Program-made: the position numbers and the translations under genes | Part shown: piece by piece, positions 18,594 to 27,383 of the stretch | Layout of the letters: each line of letters opens with the position of its first letter | How positions within the stretch are numbered: position 1 is the first letter of the stretch | Notes under the pieces: model-generated | The model's input: only the letters and a program-made list of their open reading frames with translations | Databases searched by the model: none | What the model was told of the DNA's origin: nothing | Origin: Acidobacteriota bacterium | GTDB taxonomy: Bacteria > Acidobacteriota > Terriglobia > Terriglobales > Acidobacteriaceae | Length of the DNA: 50,208 nt | Assembly: GCA_003225005.1 (NCBI GenBank) | Contig: QIAN01000157.1 | Location: 1-50,208, forward strand | Direction: 5' to 3'

Positions 18594-19307
18594 ATTGCTG
18601 ATAGGCCCAGGTTTTCGTTTGCTATGATCCGGCCAGAGTCCCAAGCAGGCACCTTCTGCGACGCAGTCGAGGTATTAAGTCTGTATCGTCGGCCAACCGG
18701 AGGTTGGCCCAGCTTGCCCCTGGCGGAAGATAGTTGTGCCGCCCAGACGAACTGGGCGGGGAGCGACAATGCGGCTAGCGCGAGTCCACTCCTCGTCAAG
18801 CAGCATGTGCGCGATGCGAGCAGGTCCCGTGCCTCGGGACTCCATTTGCGCCCGGCGTACCTTCATCAGTCCAGTGCAAATCGCATGAATTGCTGGCATG
18901 TTCATTTCCAACTACCAAGTTGGGATGTCATACCACATTAGTTGCGCATGGTCGGACGACCGCAGGGGAGCATGATACTGATCAGGCGATTACAGTGCGC
19001 GTGAAAGGCGCTGGACCAACAAGCGGGAGAAAAGACCGGCCCCGAACTGGATCGCCTCGACCCGGCAGTCGAGGCAGCGGCGGAGGTGACGACGCCGCCG
19101 AAGGCTTCGATGGAGAGGGTCGCGATGGCGACGTGGCGAGCGTGCACGCCGTAACGTACGTGAACGCTGAGCAGCCCGAAACCGGCAATGCAGGAGTTCA
19201 ACGGGATTTTACAAAGAGTGTCCTGTTTTGCACAGTAGTGCTAGTGGGCAAAAGTGTAAAAGCCAATACTTAGGTCAAAGAGGAATATTTTGAGGAGGTC
19301 GTATCGT
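18594..19307. other. Long intergenic stretch without a supported gene
   Basis: About 700 bases with only weak open frames. The leftward frame over 18938-19201 has a faint resemblance to the end of FtsX-type permeases but is not convincing. The interval contains the inverted repeat at 18691-18709 and ends with the ribosome site of the next gene (GAGGAGG, 19292-19298). Confidence 0.45.
18691..18709. repeat. 8-bp perfect hairpin
   Basis: GGCCAACC (18691-18698), loop GGA, GGTTGGCC (18702-18709). It lies about 100 bases past the hydrolase stop and has no T-run, so it may be a weak 3'-end hairpin or a REP-like element. Confidence 0.5.
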
Positions 19308-20072
19308 ATGCGCAAACCGTTTCTATTGCTGGTCGTGCTCTGTCTCGCCGCGACCCTGGCCGCAGCACAAACACAGTCGGCAGCAACTGTCTGCGAGATC
19401 CACGTCAACAAGGTTAAGCCGGGCATGACGTCCCAGTACGAGCAGGCGCGCGCCAAGCATATGGCGTGGCACAAGGGGCAGAACGATTCCTGGTCTTGGG
19501 CCGTCTGGGAGATCACCACCGGCGAAGGCACCGGCAACTACTTGGTCGGCAGCTGCGGTCACGATTGGAAGGACTTCGACGGGCGCGACAAGTTCCAGGC
19601 CGCCGACTCCACTAACGCCAACTCCACCATGGGTCCGTATCTCGCGTCCGACACGATGGGGTACTACGTACAGCGTCCGGACCTGTCTCCGGCCACTCCT
19701 TCCGGCCCACCACCGCCGTACCTCAGCGTCACGCATTTCTTCCTCAAGCCGGAAGGCGTGCTCGATTTCAACGATGGCGTGAAGAAAGCCAGTGCCGCCG
19801 TGGCCAAAGCCATGCCCAACAATCCATCGAATTGGTATTCCCTCGCCAACGGAGGAACCGGTCCCGAAGTCGTGCTCGTCCGTGACCTCAAGAGCATCTC
19901 CGAATTGCAGGGCGTCCCGGGAAAAACGGTCGACCAAGTCGTGCAGGAAGCCTACGGAGATCAGGGCGCCGCCGTCATGGTCGCGATCCGAAAGGCTTAC
20001 GGCAGATCCTACTCCGAGCTGCTGCATTTTCGTCCGGACCTGAGCTATATGCCAGCGGCCGCAAAGCCCTGA
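19308..20072 (+). CDS. Secreted protein with two dimeric alpha-beta barrel-like halves, function unknown
   Basis: 254 residues. The ATG at 19308 follows GAGGAGG at 8-10 bases, so the start is firm. A signal peptide covers about 1-23 (LLLVVLCLAATLAAAQ). The remainder looks like two related halves. The first (about 28-115) has VNKVKPGMTSQYEQARAKHM and ends with SWAVWEITTGEGTGNYLVG. The second (about 145-235) has THFFLKPEGVLDFNDGVKK and later GTGPEVVLVRDLKSISEL. The beta-alpha-beta pattern with a Trp-rich end resembles NIPSNAP/EthD-like dimeric barrels, here joined in one chain. No catalytic motif stands out. The fold call is inference from pattern. Confidence 0.82.
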   Translation: MRKPFLLLVVLCLAATLAAAQTQSAATVCEIHVNKVKPGMTSQYEQARAKHMAWHKGQNDSWSWAVWEITTGEGTGNYLVGSCGHDWKDFDGRDKFQAADSTNANSTMGPYLASDTMGYYVQRPDLSPATPSGPPPPYLSVTHFFLKPEGVLDFNDGVKKASAAVAKAMPNNPSNWYSLANGGTGPEVVLVRDLKSISELQGVPGKTVDQVVQEAYGDQGAAVMVAIRKAYGRSYSELLHFRPDLSYMPAAAKP

Positions 20073-20431
20073 CCTACAAAAAAGGGAACACGAGAAACCG
20101 GGTGGAGAATGGCACCAGCGCAGTCAATTCGCAAAGAATTTGCAGGATCCGCGGCCAATTCGCGCAGCAGAACCATTTTGATTACGACAGCAACGTGGAA
20201 AAGCGACTGAGTCCAATGCTTTGTGTCTCGTTACGGTTGAAAATGGAGGAAGCGTTCGTCCATGAAGGTAACGGAGCGAACGCATGTGAGAACAACGAAA
20301 GTACCACAGAACATTGCCGGTTTGCGAAGCACCTTTTCGACATGGTGCCAGATAATTCTGAACCCCTTGCTTGATCGTTACCGGATAGCCTCATAGCATA
20401 GTTGGGATTGTTGGTCTGAGAAACGGTTGCC
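20073..20431. other. Intergenic stretch, possibly decayed integrase N-terminal part
   Basis: No intact gene. Near 20317-20345 a frame reads RFAKHLFDMV, faintly like the FAKRQGYFDGVNP segment that precedes the catalytic domain in tyrosine recombinases, so the relic that follows may once have begun here. This is weak. Confidence 0.35.
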
Positions 20432-20703
20432 TACACGCTGGAGGAGATTCAAGCGATCCTCTCCCTGCTCCCCGAGCCCGCGGGAACAGCCTTCGCAGTT
20501 GCGGCGTTCATGGGCCTGCGGCACGGCGAAATACAGGGCCTGCTCTGGGGAAAACTACCGTGACGGCGAGATGTACGTTTCTCGGTCAATCTGGAATGGG
20601 TCGCATCTCAGACCCAAAAACCCGCAAAGGCCGCGCTCCTGTTCCGGTGATTCGGCAGCTTGCGGATCGGCTGGAAATCCATCGGCTGCGTATTCCTACA
20701 GCA
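20432..20703 (+). pseudogene. Tyrosine recombinase (phage-type integrase) relic
   Basis: Three successive frames carry pieces of an integrase catalytic domain: YTLEEIQAILSLLPEPAGTA and AAFMGLRHGEIQGLLW (with the first catalytic Arg in GLRHGE), then ENYRDGEMYVSRSIWNG after a shift at about 20550, then RISDPKTRKGRAPVPVIRQL after another near 20600. The distal His-x-x-Arg and the tyrosine are missing. It is a non-functional remnant of an integrated element. Its last frame stays open into the next gene, so a naive gene model would fuse the two. Confidence 0.8.
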
Positions 20704-20745
20704 CGACAGCCCGAGTATAATCCGAAGACTTGGAGGTTCAGCCAC

Positions 20746-21720
20746 ACGGACTCGCTGACTCGACGCGCATTCCTCGAAAAGTTATCTGCGCTAACGGCTG
20801 GCGGGCTTGTCGCGAGCGGGGTGAGGGGTGCCTTCGGAGCTGATCGATCAGATGAGTCAGCCGCCTCCCAGCCCCATATATCGTTGCCGCGCGCACCGCG
20901 GGATCGCATCTCCGTTGCATCGTATTCGTTTCGGGCTTACATCGATGGTCCAGCCAACCACGACCGCGACCGCAGTTTGCCGGGAATGGATCTCACTGAC
21001 TTCCCAGCCGAGGTGGTGAAAAAGTTCAACATCCGCAATATAGAGCCTCACAACCGTCATTTTCGTTCGCTTGACCCTGCTTATCTAGGCATTTTCCGGG
21101 AAGCGTTGGGAAAGGCGAGCGTGAAGGTTGTGGATATCGCCGTCGGTGGACAGTCGAGCTTTTATGATGGGGATCCTTCCACTCGCAAGAAAGCAATTGC
21201 TTATGCAAAAAAGTGGGTAGACGTAGCCGTCGAGATCGGATCCCCCGGCATCCGTACGCACATTCACCGACCATCCAACGCGGTGCCAAGTGTGCAGCGC
21301 ACGGCGGAAAGCCTGCGGGAAGTGGTCGAGTACGCTGCGGGGAAAAATGTCGTCGTCAATTTGGAGAATGACGATCTGGTCAGCGAGGATGCGTTCTTCG
21401 TGGTGAAAGTGATCGAGGAGGTCAACCATCCCTATCTTCACGCCTTGCCTGACTTCGCGAATTCCATGATGACCGGCAACGCTGATTTCAACTACCGGGC
21501 GCTGCAAGCGATGTTTCAGCACGCCTACAGCATTTGCCATGTGAAAGACGGCGAAGCCGGCGATCACGGCAAGCTATTCAGTATTGACATGAAAAAATCG
21601 TTCGACATCCTGAAGGCCAGCGGCTATCGAGGCTACTGCTCGATGGAGTTCGACGCGCCGGGTGAACCCTACGCGCCGACGGCACGACTGATCGAACAGA
21701 CCATCCGGTATCTTTCATAG
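20746..21720 (+). CDS. Tat-exported sugar phosphate isomerase/epimerase-like TIM-barrel protein (non-ATG start)
   Basis: About 324 residues of the xylose-isomerase-like TIM-barrel family (AP endonuclease 2 fold), preceded by a Tat signal with TRRAFLEKLSALTAGG. Barrel metal-site regions include NLENDDLVSEDAF, the LPDFANSM strand, CHVKDG and YCSMEFDAPGE. The frame is open upstream through the integrase relic, so no internal ATG marks the start. The best-placed codon is ACG at 20746, nine bases after GGAGG (20732-20736). Read as ATG it would give MDSLTRRAFL, a textbook Tat leader. CTG at 20755 is another candidate. It is convergent with the Gfo/Idh/MocA gene, 11 bases apart, and both are Tat proteins of sugar metabolism. 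Confidence 0.82.
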   Translation, partial: TDSLTRRAFLEKLSALTAGGLVASGVRGAFGADRSDESAASQPHISLPRAPRDRISVASYSFRAYIDGPANHDRDRSLPGMDLTDFPAEVVKKFNIRNIEPHNRHFRSLDPAYLGIFREALGKASVKVVDIAVGGQSSFYDGDPSTRKKAIAYAKKWVDVAVEIGSPGIRTHIHRPSNAVPSVQRTAESLREVVEYAAGKNVVVNLENDDLVSEDAFFVVKVIEEVNHPYLHALPDFANSMMTGNADFNYRALQAMFQHAYSICHVKDGEAGDHGKLFSIDMKKSFDILKASGYRGYCSMEFDAPGEPYAPTARLIEQTIRYLS

Positions 21721-21731
21721 CCGATTTCAGC

Positions 21732-23069
21732 TCACGATGGGCCCCCAGGTGTCCGATCTAGAATCGTCTCAGTGGCGGCATCCCAATACTGTTTCTTACC
21801 CGAAGAGTAAGCCTTCGCCGCCATCATGCAGGCCACCGAGTGAGCGAATCCATCCTGCACCGTGCAATGAGGCTGCTGCCGGGAACGCATGCATGCGAAC
21901 CAATTGGCCATGTGTCCCAGTGATAGGTCGTCAATGCCCAAGGGCGGAAGCTTAGTTTCGCCCGGGAGAAGAACATATTTCGCAGCTCTCTGCTGGTCGA
22001 TGTTGGCATTTTCCTCATGAGTCCCTTTCTCTTCGACCAATTGGTATCGTGGACTGCCTTCGTCTCCGATGTTCGTCAGGGTTGCTTTTTTCCCCATATA
22101 GCGGGTGAAGCCTGGGGAGTCATTGCCGAAACTGGTTGAGTAACTCACTAGAAAACCCTTTGGATATTCCAGTAAGGCGTGAAACGTATCGGCATTCTCT
22201 CGGCCATCGCGCCACGCAAAAATGCCGCCATGAGCCACCACCGAGCGGGGAAAGCTGTCGTTCATGAACCAATGCACAAGGTCGATCGCGTGGCTCATCC
22301 ATTGATCGGGAATGCCGCTTGAAAACTCCTTGTACAAACGGAATTCGCAATAGACTTGGGGATCGAATGGGCGATAGGGCTTCGTGAGCAGCCATTTCCG
22401 CCAATCCGTATCCTGTTCTCTGATCAGCTTTGTTTCCTCACGTCCACGCCACCGCGGACCGTGGAAATTCCAAACAATTTCCACCTTGCTCACTTCTCCT
22501 AGAGCGCCGGTCTGAACCAATTCGTGGGCCGCTTTGGGATAAGGTTCGCTGCGATGCTGGGTACCCACTTGAACAATCCTGTTCGATTTCATGGCCGCGT
22601 CGCGGGCTGCCTTTGCCTCTGCCAACACATTGCCCATCGGCTTTTCAACGTAGGCGTCCTTCCCGGCTTCCACCGCCATTTTCAGGATGGGCGAGTGGGA
22701 GTGCTCAGGTGTAGAAATAATCACCGCGTCGACGTCTTTTAAAACAAGCACGTCCTCCAAGTACTGATACGCGCGTGGGGCGCGGCCATAATACTTTGCA
22801 TTCACCTCTACCGCCTTCTCGCGGTTCAGCCGCCATAGGTCACACACCGTGGTCATCTCCACGTTTTGGCTAGTTTTCAGCTGAGACACGATCCCGTCTA
22901 GGTCTCCGCCCCGACTCCCGTTGCCGATGTGGCACAACGAAATACGATCGTTGGCGCCCAGAATCTTGTCGTACGAAAGAGCTGTCCTCGCGAACGCCGT
23001 AGCTCCGGCAAGTAGGGCCGACTTGGTCAAGAATTTTCTCCGATCGATGGTTTCTTCCGGGGCGCTCAT
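21732..23069 (-). CDS. Tat-exported Gfo/Idh/MocA family oxidoreductase
   Basis: 445 residues. An AGGAGGA ribosome site precedes the ATG, and a twin-arginine leader (IDRRKFLTKSALLAGATAFA) covers about 8-30. The Rossmann NAD(P) motif appears as LCHIGNGSRGGD near 45-56 and the hallmark EKPMGNVLAEAK lysine-proline motif near 140. The C-terminal alpha/beta domain holds SGIPDQWMSHAIDLVHWF with the His/Asp pair usual at the active site. Such exported members oxidise or rearrange sugars with tightly bound cofactor, for example glycoside 3-oxidation partners. Its tail-to-tail placement with a Tat-exported isomerase suggests they act on the same periplasmic sugar, which is inference. Confidence 0.92.
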   Translation of the reverse strand: MSAPEETIDRRKFLTKSALLAGATAFARTALSYDKILGANDRISLCHIGNGSRGGDLDGIVSQLKTSQNVEMTTVCDLWRLNREKAVEVNAKYYGRAPRAYQYLEDVLVLKDVDAVIISTPEHSHSPILKMAVEAGKDAYVEKPMGNVLAEAKAARDAAMKSNRIVQVGTQHRSEPYPKAAHELVQTGALGEVSKVEIVWNFHGPRWRGREETKLIREQDTDWRKWLLTKPYRPFDPQVYCEFRLYKEFSSGIPDQWMSHAIDLVHWFMNDSFPRSVVAHGGIFAWRDGRENADTFHALLEYPKGFLVSYSTSFGNDSPGFTRYMGKKATLTNIGDEGSPRYQLVEEKGTHEENANIDQQRAAKYVLLPGETKLPPLGIDDLSLGHMANWFACMRSRQQPHCTVQDGFAHSVACMMAAKAYSSGKKQYWDAATETILDRTPGGPS

Positions 23070-23292
23070 GCTTGTCCTCCTGTATGGATCAGTTCCAAAT
23101 GCTCCTCCGGCGCCCCAATTATGCCAGAACCACTGACTCCGAGGCGATGCGCAGATTGCTGTTGAAAGACCCCGTGCTTGTTGAAAAAATCACTGTCATC
23201 GGACCCGAGGAATGGATTCTGGGTGAGTGGAATGCCTCTGACGATCCTTCGCGCCCCAGCGCATTAGACGGTTGCCGTAGATCAGTGACCGC

Positions 23293-24183
23293 TCACGGCT
23301 TCGGGTGCGGTGCTGTGTATGGGTTGCAGCACGGTGCTTGCGCCGGTGCGAATTCCATGAATTCGACGCGCGTGGCGTCCGGATCGTAGATATCGACTGC
23401 CCACTTGCCGTCGCGGCCGATTTCGGGTTCATCAGTGTTCTTTAGTCCGCGGGCATGGATGAGATCGATCGCAGCTTTTGAACTAGAGACGCCCAGCGAG
23501 AAGTGATTCTGCACACCGAGTTCCTTGTGGTCTGCCGTGGGTGGAATGTTGAGCATATATTCGATCCAGTCGCTGCCATCGGGAACCTGAATTTCTTCCC
23601 AATCCGCATCCGACTCTTTGAATCCGCCGTGCCAATACATGCGGAAGCCCAGTAAGTCTCGGTAGAAGCGATCTTCTACGCCGCTATCGCGGACTACAAA
23701 GCCAGCGTGAAACAGACGGGTGCTCAACTGATCGGACGATGGTTTGAAAACAGTCCTCGCCGCCTGCTGTACAAAGGCGATGGGGTGACCCTCAGGATCG
23801 AGAAGCTCGAAATGCTGTGCGCCATTCGCTTCTTTGGAGATTGCACCTGCGGTGATGCCATGTGCAATGAGATAGCGGCGCATTTCGCCTACATCATTAG
23901 TTGTAAATGCCACTTCGGCAAGAAAATTGGAGTTGGCCGGAGTGCTTGCGGAAATGATCTCGATCTGCTGGTGGTCGTTTACGGCAAAGCATGATTGCGC
24001 CAGACCAGCGCATCCAGGAGTACCTGGGGGAAGCGCTATGATCTTGCTATAAAACTTTCGTGAATTGTCTAGATTGGTGGAATAGACGCGAACATGCGCA
24101 ATACCCGTGATTTTTGGGCGCGGGGGCTGGGCTTTTGCGGTGAGCGGAAACCAGACCAGAATAGCTAAAATCACAGGATTCAT
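23293..24183 (-). CDS. Secreted two-domain VOC (glyoxalase-fold) protein
   Basis: 296 residues from the ATG at 24181-24183, preceded by GAGAGGT. An upstream in-frame start at 24309 would bury the signal peptide. The signal (MNPVILAILVWFPLTAKAQ) is followed by two VOC modules: the first opens ITGIAHVRVYSTNLDNSRKF (about 27-46) and the second opens LFHAGFVVRDSGVEDRFYRD (about 165-185), each with the alpha-beta-beta-beta pattern. A FMEFAP strand with a likely metal Glu lies near the C-terminus. VOC proteins bind divalent metal and catalyse isomerisation, ring cleavage or resistance reactions, and here the site is periplasmic. Substrate unknown. Confidence 0.85.
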   Translation of the reverse strand: MNPVILAILVWFPLTAKAQPPRPKITGIAHVRVYSTNLDNSRKFYSKIIALPPGTPGCAGLAQSCFAVNDHQQIEIISASTPANSNFLAEVAFTTNDVGEMRRYLIAHGITAGAISKEANGAQHFELLDPEGHPIAFVQQAARTVFKPSSDQLSTRLFHAGFVVRDSGVEDRFYRDLLGFRMYWHGGFKESDADWEEIQVPDGSDWIEYMLNIPPTADHKELGVQNHFSLGVSSSKAAIDLIHARGLKNTDEPEIGRDGKWAVDIYDPDATRVEFMEFAPAQAPCCNPYTAPHPKP

Positions 24184-24260
24184 GACCTCTCGGCGAAAAC
24201 CACTGGATTTTACCTCAGCTCTGGAATCTTGCGCCCAACTCCGGCTGGTCACGTCGCACT

Positions 24261-24698
24261 TCATGATGCCCATTCCGGTTCTGGGTTGAAAACGTGGTGT
24301 TCTTTGCATTGTGCTGGCTGGTTTGCGTGGTGCGCGTCACGGCACTCCAATGAGTCCACTTTCCATTTCCGCACGGCCATGATTGGCTCAGCGGTTTGGG
24401 TTGCGCTTTGGGCTATTGTGTGAACTTGCCCGCGGCGTTCGCAGCGCTTGCTGACGCATTGCAGAAAGGCACAATAGAGCGCAGGACGAATAATGCGTGC
24501 CACTGATGTGGCTCCGTGTCTTTGCGGTTGACCAACAAGATGCATTGATCCTAGCCCACAATGAGGGCAAACGAAGTTTGCAAAATCGGTATCCGTGGAT
24601 GACGGGTTTCGATGTTGGGTTATATCTGGAAGGCTTCTGAGCGGGAGGGTTGTGTCAACTTCGCATTTGCCAGGAAGAATCACAAACGAGTCAGCCAT
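24261..24698 (-). CDS. Cys-rich hypothetical protein, possible zinc-binding
   Basis: 145 residues with seven cysteines at about 44, 47, 76, 81, 86, 119 and 131. The first pair forms FVCPHCGLG and others fall in YCAFLQCVSKRC, a pattern that suggests structural metal binding. The amino-acid make-up is protein-like (HTIAQSATQT, AVRKWKVDSL), and no competing frame is better. It ends 77 bases before the VOC gene on the same strand, so the two may be co-transcribed. No clear ribosome site is seen before the ATG. I do not recognise the family. Confidence 0.55.
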   Translation of the reverse strand: MADSFVILPGKCEVDTTLPLRSLPDITQHRNPSSTDTDFANFVCPHCGLGSMHLVGQPQRHGATSVARIIRPALYCAFLQCVSKRCERRGQVHTIAQSATQTAEPIMAVRKWKVDSLECRDAHHANQPAQCKEHHVFNPEPEWAS

Positions 24699-24751
24699 GA
24701 TGTGGTTATTGTAGTTCTTTCCCGCCCCGATTTTTGGAGTAAGTAGCAGCG

Positions 24752-24845
24752 AAAGGACTTATCTTCAGCGGTTTTCCCCGCACGAACGCTTGAATGTGGG
24801 GAGACCGCCCCCCCGCGCGGGGAAACTTCGCTACGCGAGTCCTTT
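24752..24845. repeat. 94-bp nested inverted-repeat element
   Basis: Ends are exact inverted repeats, AAAGGACT (24752-24759) and AGTCCTTT (24838-24845). Inside, AGCG-GTTTTCCCCGC (24767-24781) pairs with GCGGGGAAAC-TT-CGCT (24817-24832), giving a long stem with small bulges. This could be a MITE-like element, a REP hairpin or a structured RNA. No coding frame is apparent in it. Confidence 0.55.
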
Positions 24846-25244
24846 AATGTTACCAGCGTTTCAGTGACTGGGATTTGTCCTCTGCAACAAACCAGCGGCC
24901 GACTGCGAGGGGAGACTGCTTGTCGCGCATGTCGTCATCGTGGTATGCCCTGATTTTTGCCTGGGGCCCGCCGTACTACGCCTACGGGTGCGGGATCCTT
25001 GGGCGCTCCAGCAATGCCTACGTTTCGCGAGCAGTGCACGTGGCCACATAAGATCAGCAATTTATCCGAATCCGGGGCCCCATGTGTCGGAAAGAACGCA
25101 TTCGGCGATACCGGCCAAAGCTGCCGGAGGAAGTAGCGGGTCGGCCTGCAGAGAACGTCTCGGCAACGGAATTATCGCGGGCAAGCTGCCGCGGCAGTCG
25201 ACCCAGCCGAAGGGTGCCGGAGGACAGAGAGTCTTTCCCGCGAA
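24846..25244. other. Intergenic stretch with a gene-end relic
   Basis: No intact gene. The leftward reading of 24931-24851 gives MRDKQSPLAVGRWFVAEDKS and stops shortly after (see the repeat at 24891). The remainder up to the phosphatase stop has no convincing frame. Confidence 0.45.
24891..24931 (-). repeat. Dispersed relic, copy 2 (partner at 10718-10759)
   Basis: Matches 10718-10759 over about 41 bases. Read leftward from 24931 it encodes MRDKQSPLAVGRWFV and ends in LKRW before a TAA. Upstream the frame extends about 11 residues (YHDDD) before a stop. It is the better preserved of two decayed 3' ends of an unidentified gene. Confidence 0.5.
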
Positions 25245-26945
25245 TTAGGGCTTCACGAAAGCCGGATCGATGGCACTCTCAATCGTGTGCTGAAACGCCT
25301 TCCACGGGCAGGTCATCTTCTCGTCCGCCGTGCCGCAACCAGGGAGGAAGATGGGAGACTTTAGGGGTGGCGAGTCCAGCGTCAACGGCATTGCTTTCCG
25401 CATCTGTTCCAGGCTTTGTGCGACATAGTAAGTGCTGACCGCCATCTCTCCTTCGGCTTGCTGCCACAGTTCAAACACCAGCGCCCCCCCTGGTGGCGTA
25501 TCATCGCGCTGGTAGCCATCGAGTAGCCAAGAAATCCCCAGCAGTCCCGCGATGTTGGAGATGTTCGTGTCGTGTCCGACGATGATAAGAACCCGATCTC
25601 CGACCTCACCCAGCGATCCGGTGACTGAGCTGTCTCTAACCGCCTGTTCCATGGAGCGCAGAACATGGCTTAGCAGGTTCGAGCCCTGAAGGCGAGCGAG
25701 ATACGGTGTCTGGCGCGCCAAGTCGGCATAAGCCGCGTGGAGTCTCAGGATCTCCAGCATCTTGCCTGCGTCCAGTCGACCCCAGCCGAGATCTTTGCCC
25801 TCCATCCCATTAACGTACTCAAGCAAGAAATCTTCCGACAAGGTTGAGCCGGTTCTGAGCGGACCTTGCAGATCAGCTGCGTGATCACCTTTGCCTGCTT
25901 CCACCGAAGAAGGCTGCTTCAAAACAGATCGTTTGCCGGGCTTTTCCTCCACCGGACACGACGCACCCGGGGCGCAACCAAAGAGTACCTCGCGTAGCAT
26001 GTCGAATGCTTGCCGATAAATGATTACCAAGGCGTTCGGATTGGCACCGATCCGACCAGATATGGAAGCAGCAGCCAGTGCGCGGTCCGGCTTAGCGATA
26101 CCAGCGCTCAGCGGACTGAATAGCGGATCCTGTCCGGCACTGACGGTCTGCACGTCTACACTGCAGCCCGGCATAATCCCAGTCGCCAGGGCACGGCCCG
26201 TCTCGCGGGTGCGCGATTCAGCGTCCGCTCGGATATAGACATGGCCAGCATCGGCGCAGCCTGTAGAGTGGAGCAGTCCGGCAGCAGCAAAATGCAGCCG
26301 GTAGTATGAGCCGAACAGCGTCATCAACTTGCTACCGCGCGGCGTGAGGTTTCCAGGCGCAACTCCCCAATCCGGCCAAGGTTCGGCGGAATACGCGTTC
26401 AGTTCTGGCAGAGTCCACGTGGGGGATCGAACACCATGACGAGTCAGGATAACGGCGAACCGGAGCTTTGGGGCCGCTGCGGGTGTATCCGGGGTACCCG
26501 CTGTTGCGGCAGTCGCGGCGAGGAAGATCGTGACAAGAGCAAGCAACTTGACCGGGATTTCCGTTTTTACCTCGCAGACAAAAAGCATTGCGCGCCCCGT
26601 CATCAGCGTGTCATTGATGGGGACATTGATCGCGCGAGCGAGGATTAGGACGACGAGCATCAGCACTGTCGAGGCAACGGTAAATGCGAAGCGGAAATGT
26701 AGCGGATTGCCGCGCATGAGTAATGCCGCGGTCCCTGCGGAAACAATAGATAGGATCAACAGTGTCGGGATCAGCCGCATCACGTTGACATGTTGTCCCT
26801 GCTGGAAGCGGATGAAAGGGCCTGGTGGTATGGTGGGCCGGACAGGAGTGATTCCCCACCGGTCGAATAGGAGGGTCCCCGCAAACAGACCGGCAAAGAA
26901 GACGTTCGCAGAGCTCGCGAGGGTCAGCAGGTGAAAGGGTGTCAT
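25245..26945 (-). CDS. DUF1772-like membrane domain fused to histidine acid phosphatase
   Basis: A continuous 566-residue frame. Residues 1-116 hold three hydrophobic helices ending in ARAINVPINDTL, the pattern of DUF1772 (anthrone-oxygenase-like) proteins, but the last part of that domain is missing. At about 132-150 a second hydrophobic run (VKLLALVTIFLAATAATAG) looks like the signal peptide of the next domain. From 160 on it is a histidine acid phosphatase with LTRHGVRSP (His170 nucleophile) and the catalytic IIVGHDTN pair (His458, Asp459) as in phytase/glucose-1-phosphatase. An ATG at 26588 could start the phosphatase alone. The fusion probably arose by deletion between two genes, and the enzyme domain should lie in the periplasm. 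Confidence 0.85.
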   Translation of the reverse strand: MTPFHLLTLASSANVFFAGLFAGTLLFDRWGITPVRPTIPPGPFIRFQQGQHVNVMRLIPTLLILSIVSAGTAALLMRGNPLHFRFAFTVASTVLMLVVLILARAINVPINDTLMTGRAMLFVCEVKTEIPVKLLALVTIFLAATAATAGTPDTPAAAPKLRFAVILTRHGVRSPTWTLPELNAYSAEPWPDWGVAPGNLTPRGSKLMTLFGSYYRLHFAAAGLLHSTGCADAGHVYIRADAESRTRETGRALATGIMPGCSVDVQTVSAGQDPLFSPLSAGIAKPDRALAAASISGRIGANPNALVIIYRQAFDMLREVLFGCAPGASCPVEEKPGKRSVLKQPSSVEAGKGDHAADLQGPLRTGSTLSEDFLLEYVNGMEGKDLGWGRLDAGKMLEILRLHAAYADLARQTPYLARLQGSNLLSHVLRSMEQAVRDSSVTGSLGEVGDRVLIIVGHDTNISNIAGLLGISWLLDGYQRDDTPPGGALVFELWQQAEGEMAVSTYYVAQSLEQMRKAMPLTLDSPPLKSPIFLPGCGTADEKMTCPWKAFQHTIESAIDPAFVKP

Positions 26946-27383
26946 TTGACACAGGCCTCCGTTGAATGCGGTGTAATCATAGCAAGAACCCTATGGCGCG
27001 ATTAGGGGCCCATCCCAAGTGGGCTTCCGGCCCGTAACTTAAGGACGGTCCTGCGCAGAGCCGAAATCGTGGGACTTCGGTTCTTTGTGGAAAAGCGAAG
27101 GTTTCTCACCTAGTCGCACGCTTTTCCCCGTGGGTGCAGAGTTAGCTCGGCGAATCCAGGCGCCTGCTGCTGCAACTGAAAAAAATAAGGCAACAGAGAG
27201 GGGAGAGCAACCCGGAGTGATGATGACTGATCAAACGAATCTCCACGCGCTTTCTGTGAAATCCCGCTGGCCTCCGCGGCAGAATTTCTTAATAAGCGCT
27301 TTTCCGGCCTTCTCAAAATTGCCGCAACTCATGCAGCTCCCTCGCCCTGTGACGACGGACCAGGAGCCGGTCCCGATAAAGCC
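26946..27383. other. Intergenic stretch, nothing recognised
   Basis: Short frames on both strands lack protein character. It lies between the divergently placed phosphatase start and the ASPIC/UnbV relic. Confidence 0.45.

Noticed and set aside
18938..19201. Leftward frame resembling the end of an FtsX-type permease (AGFGLLSVHV ... RHVAIATL).
   Set aside because: Only scattered matches, and the remainder is Ala/Ser-rich with no transmembrane pattern. Treated as chance.
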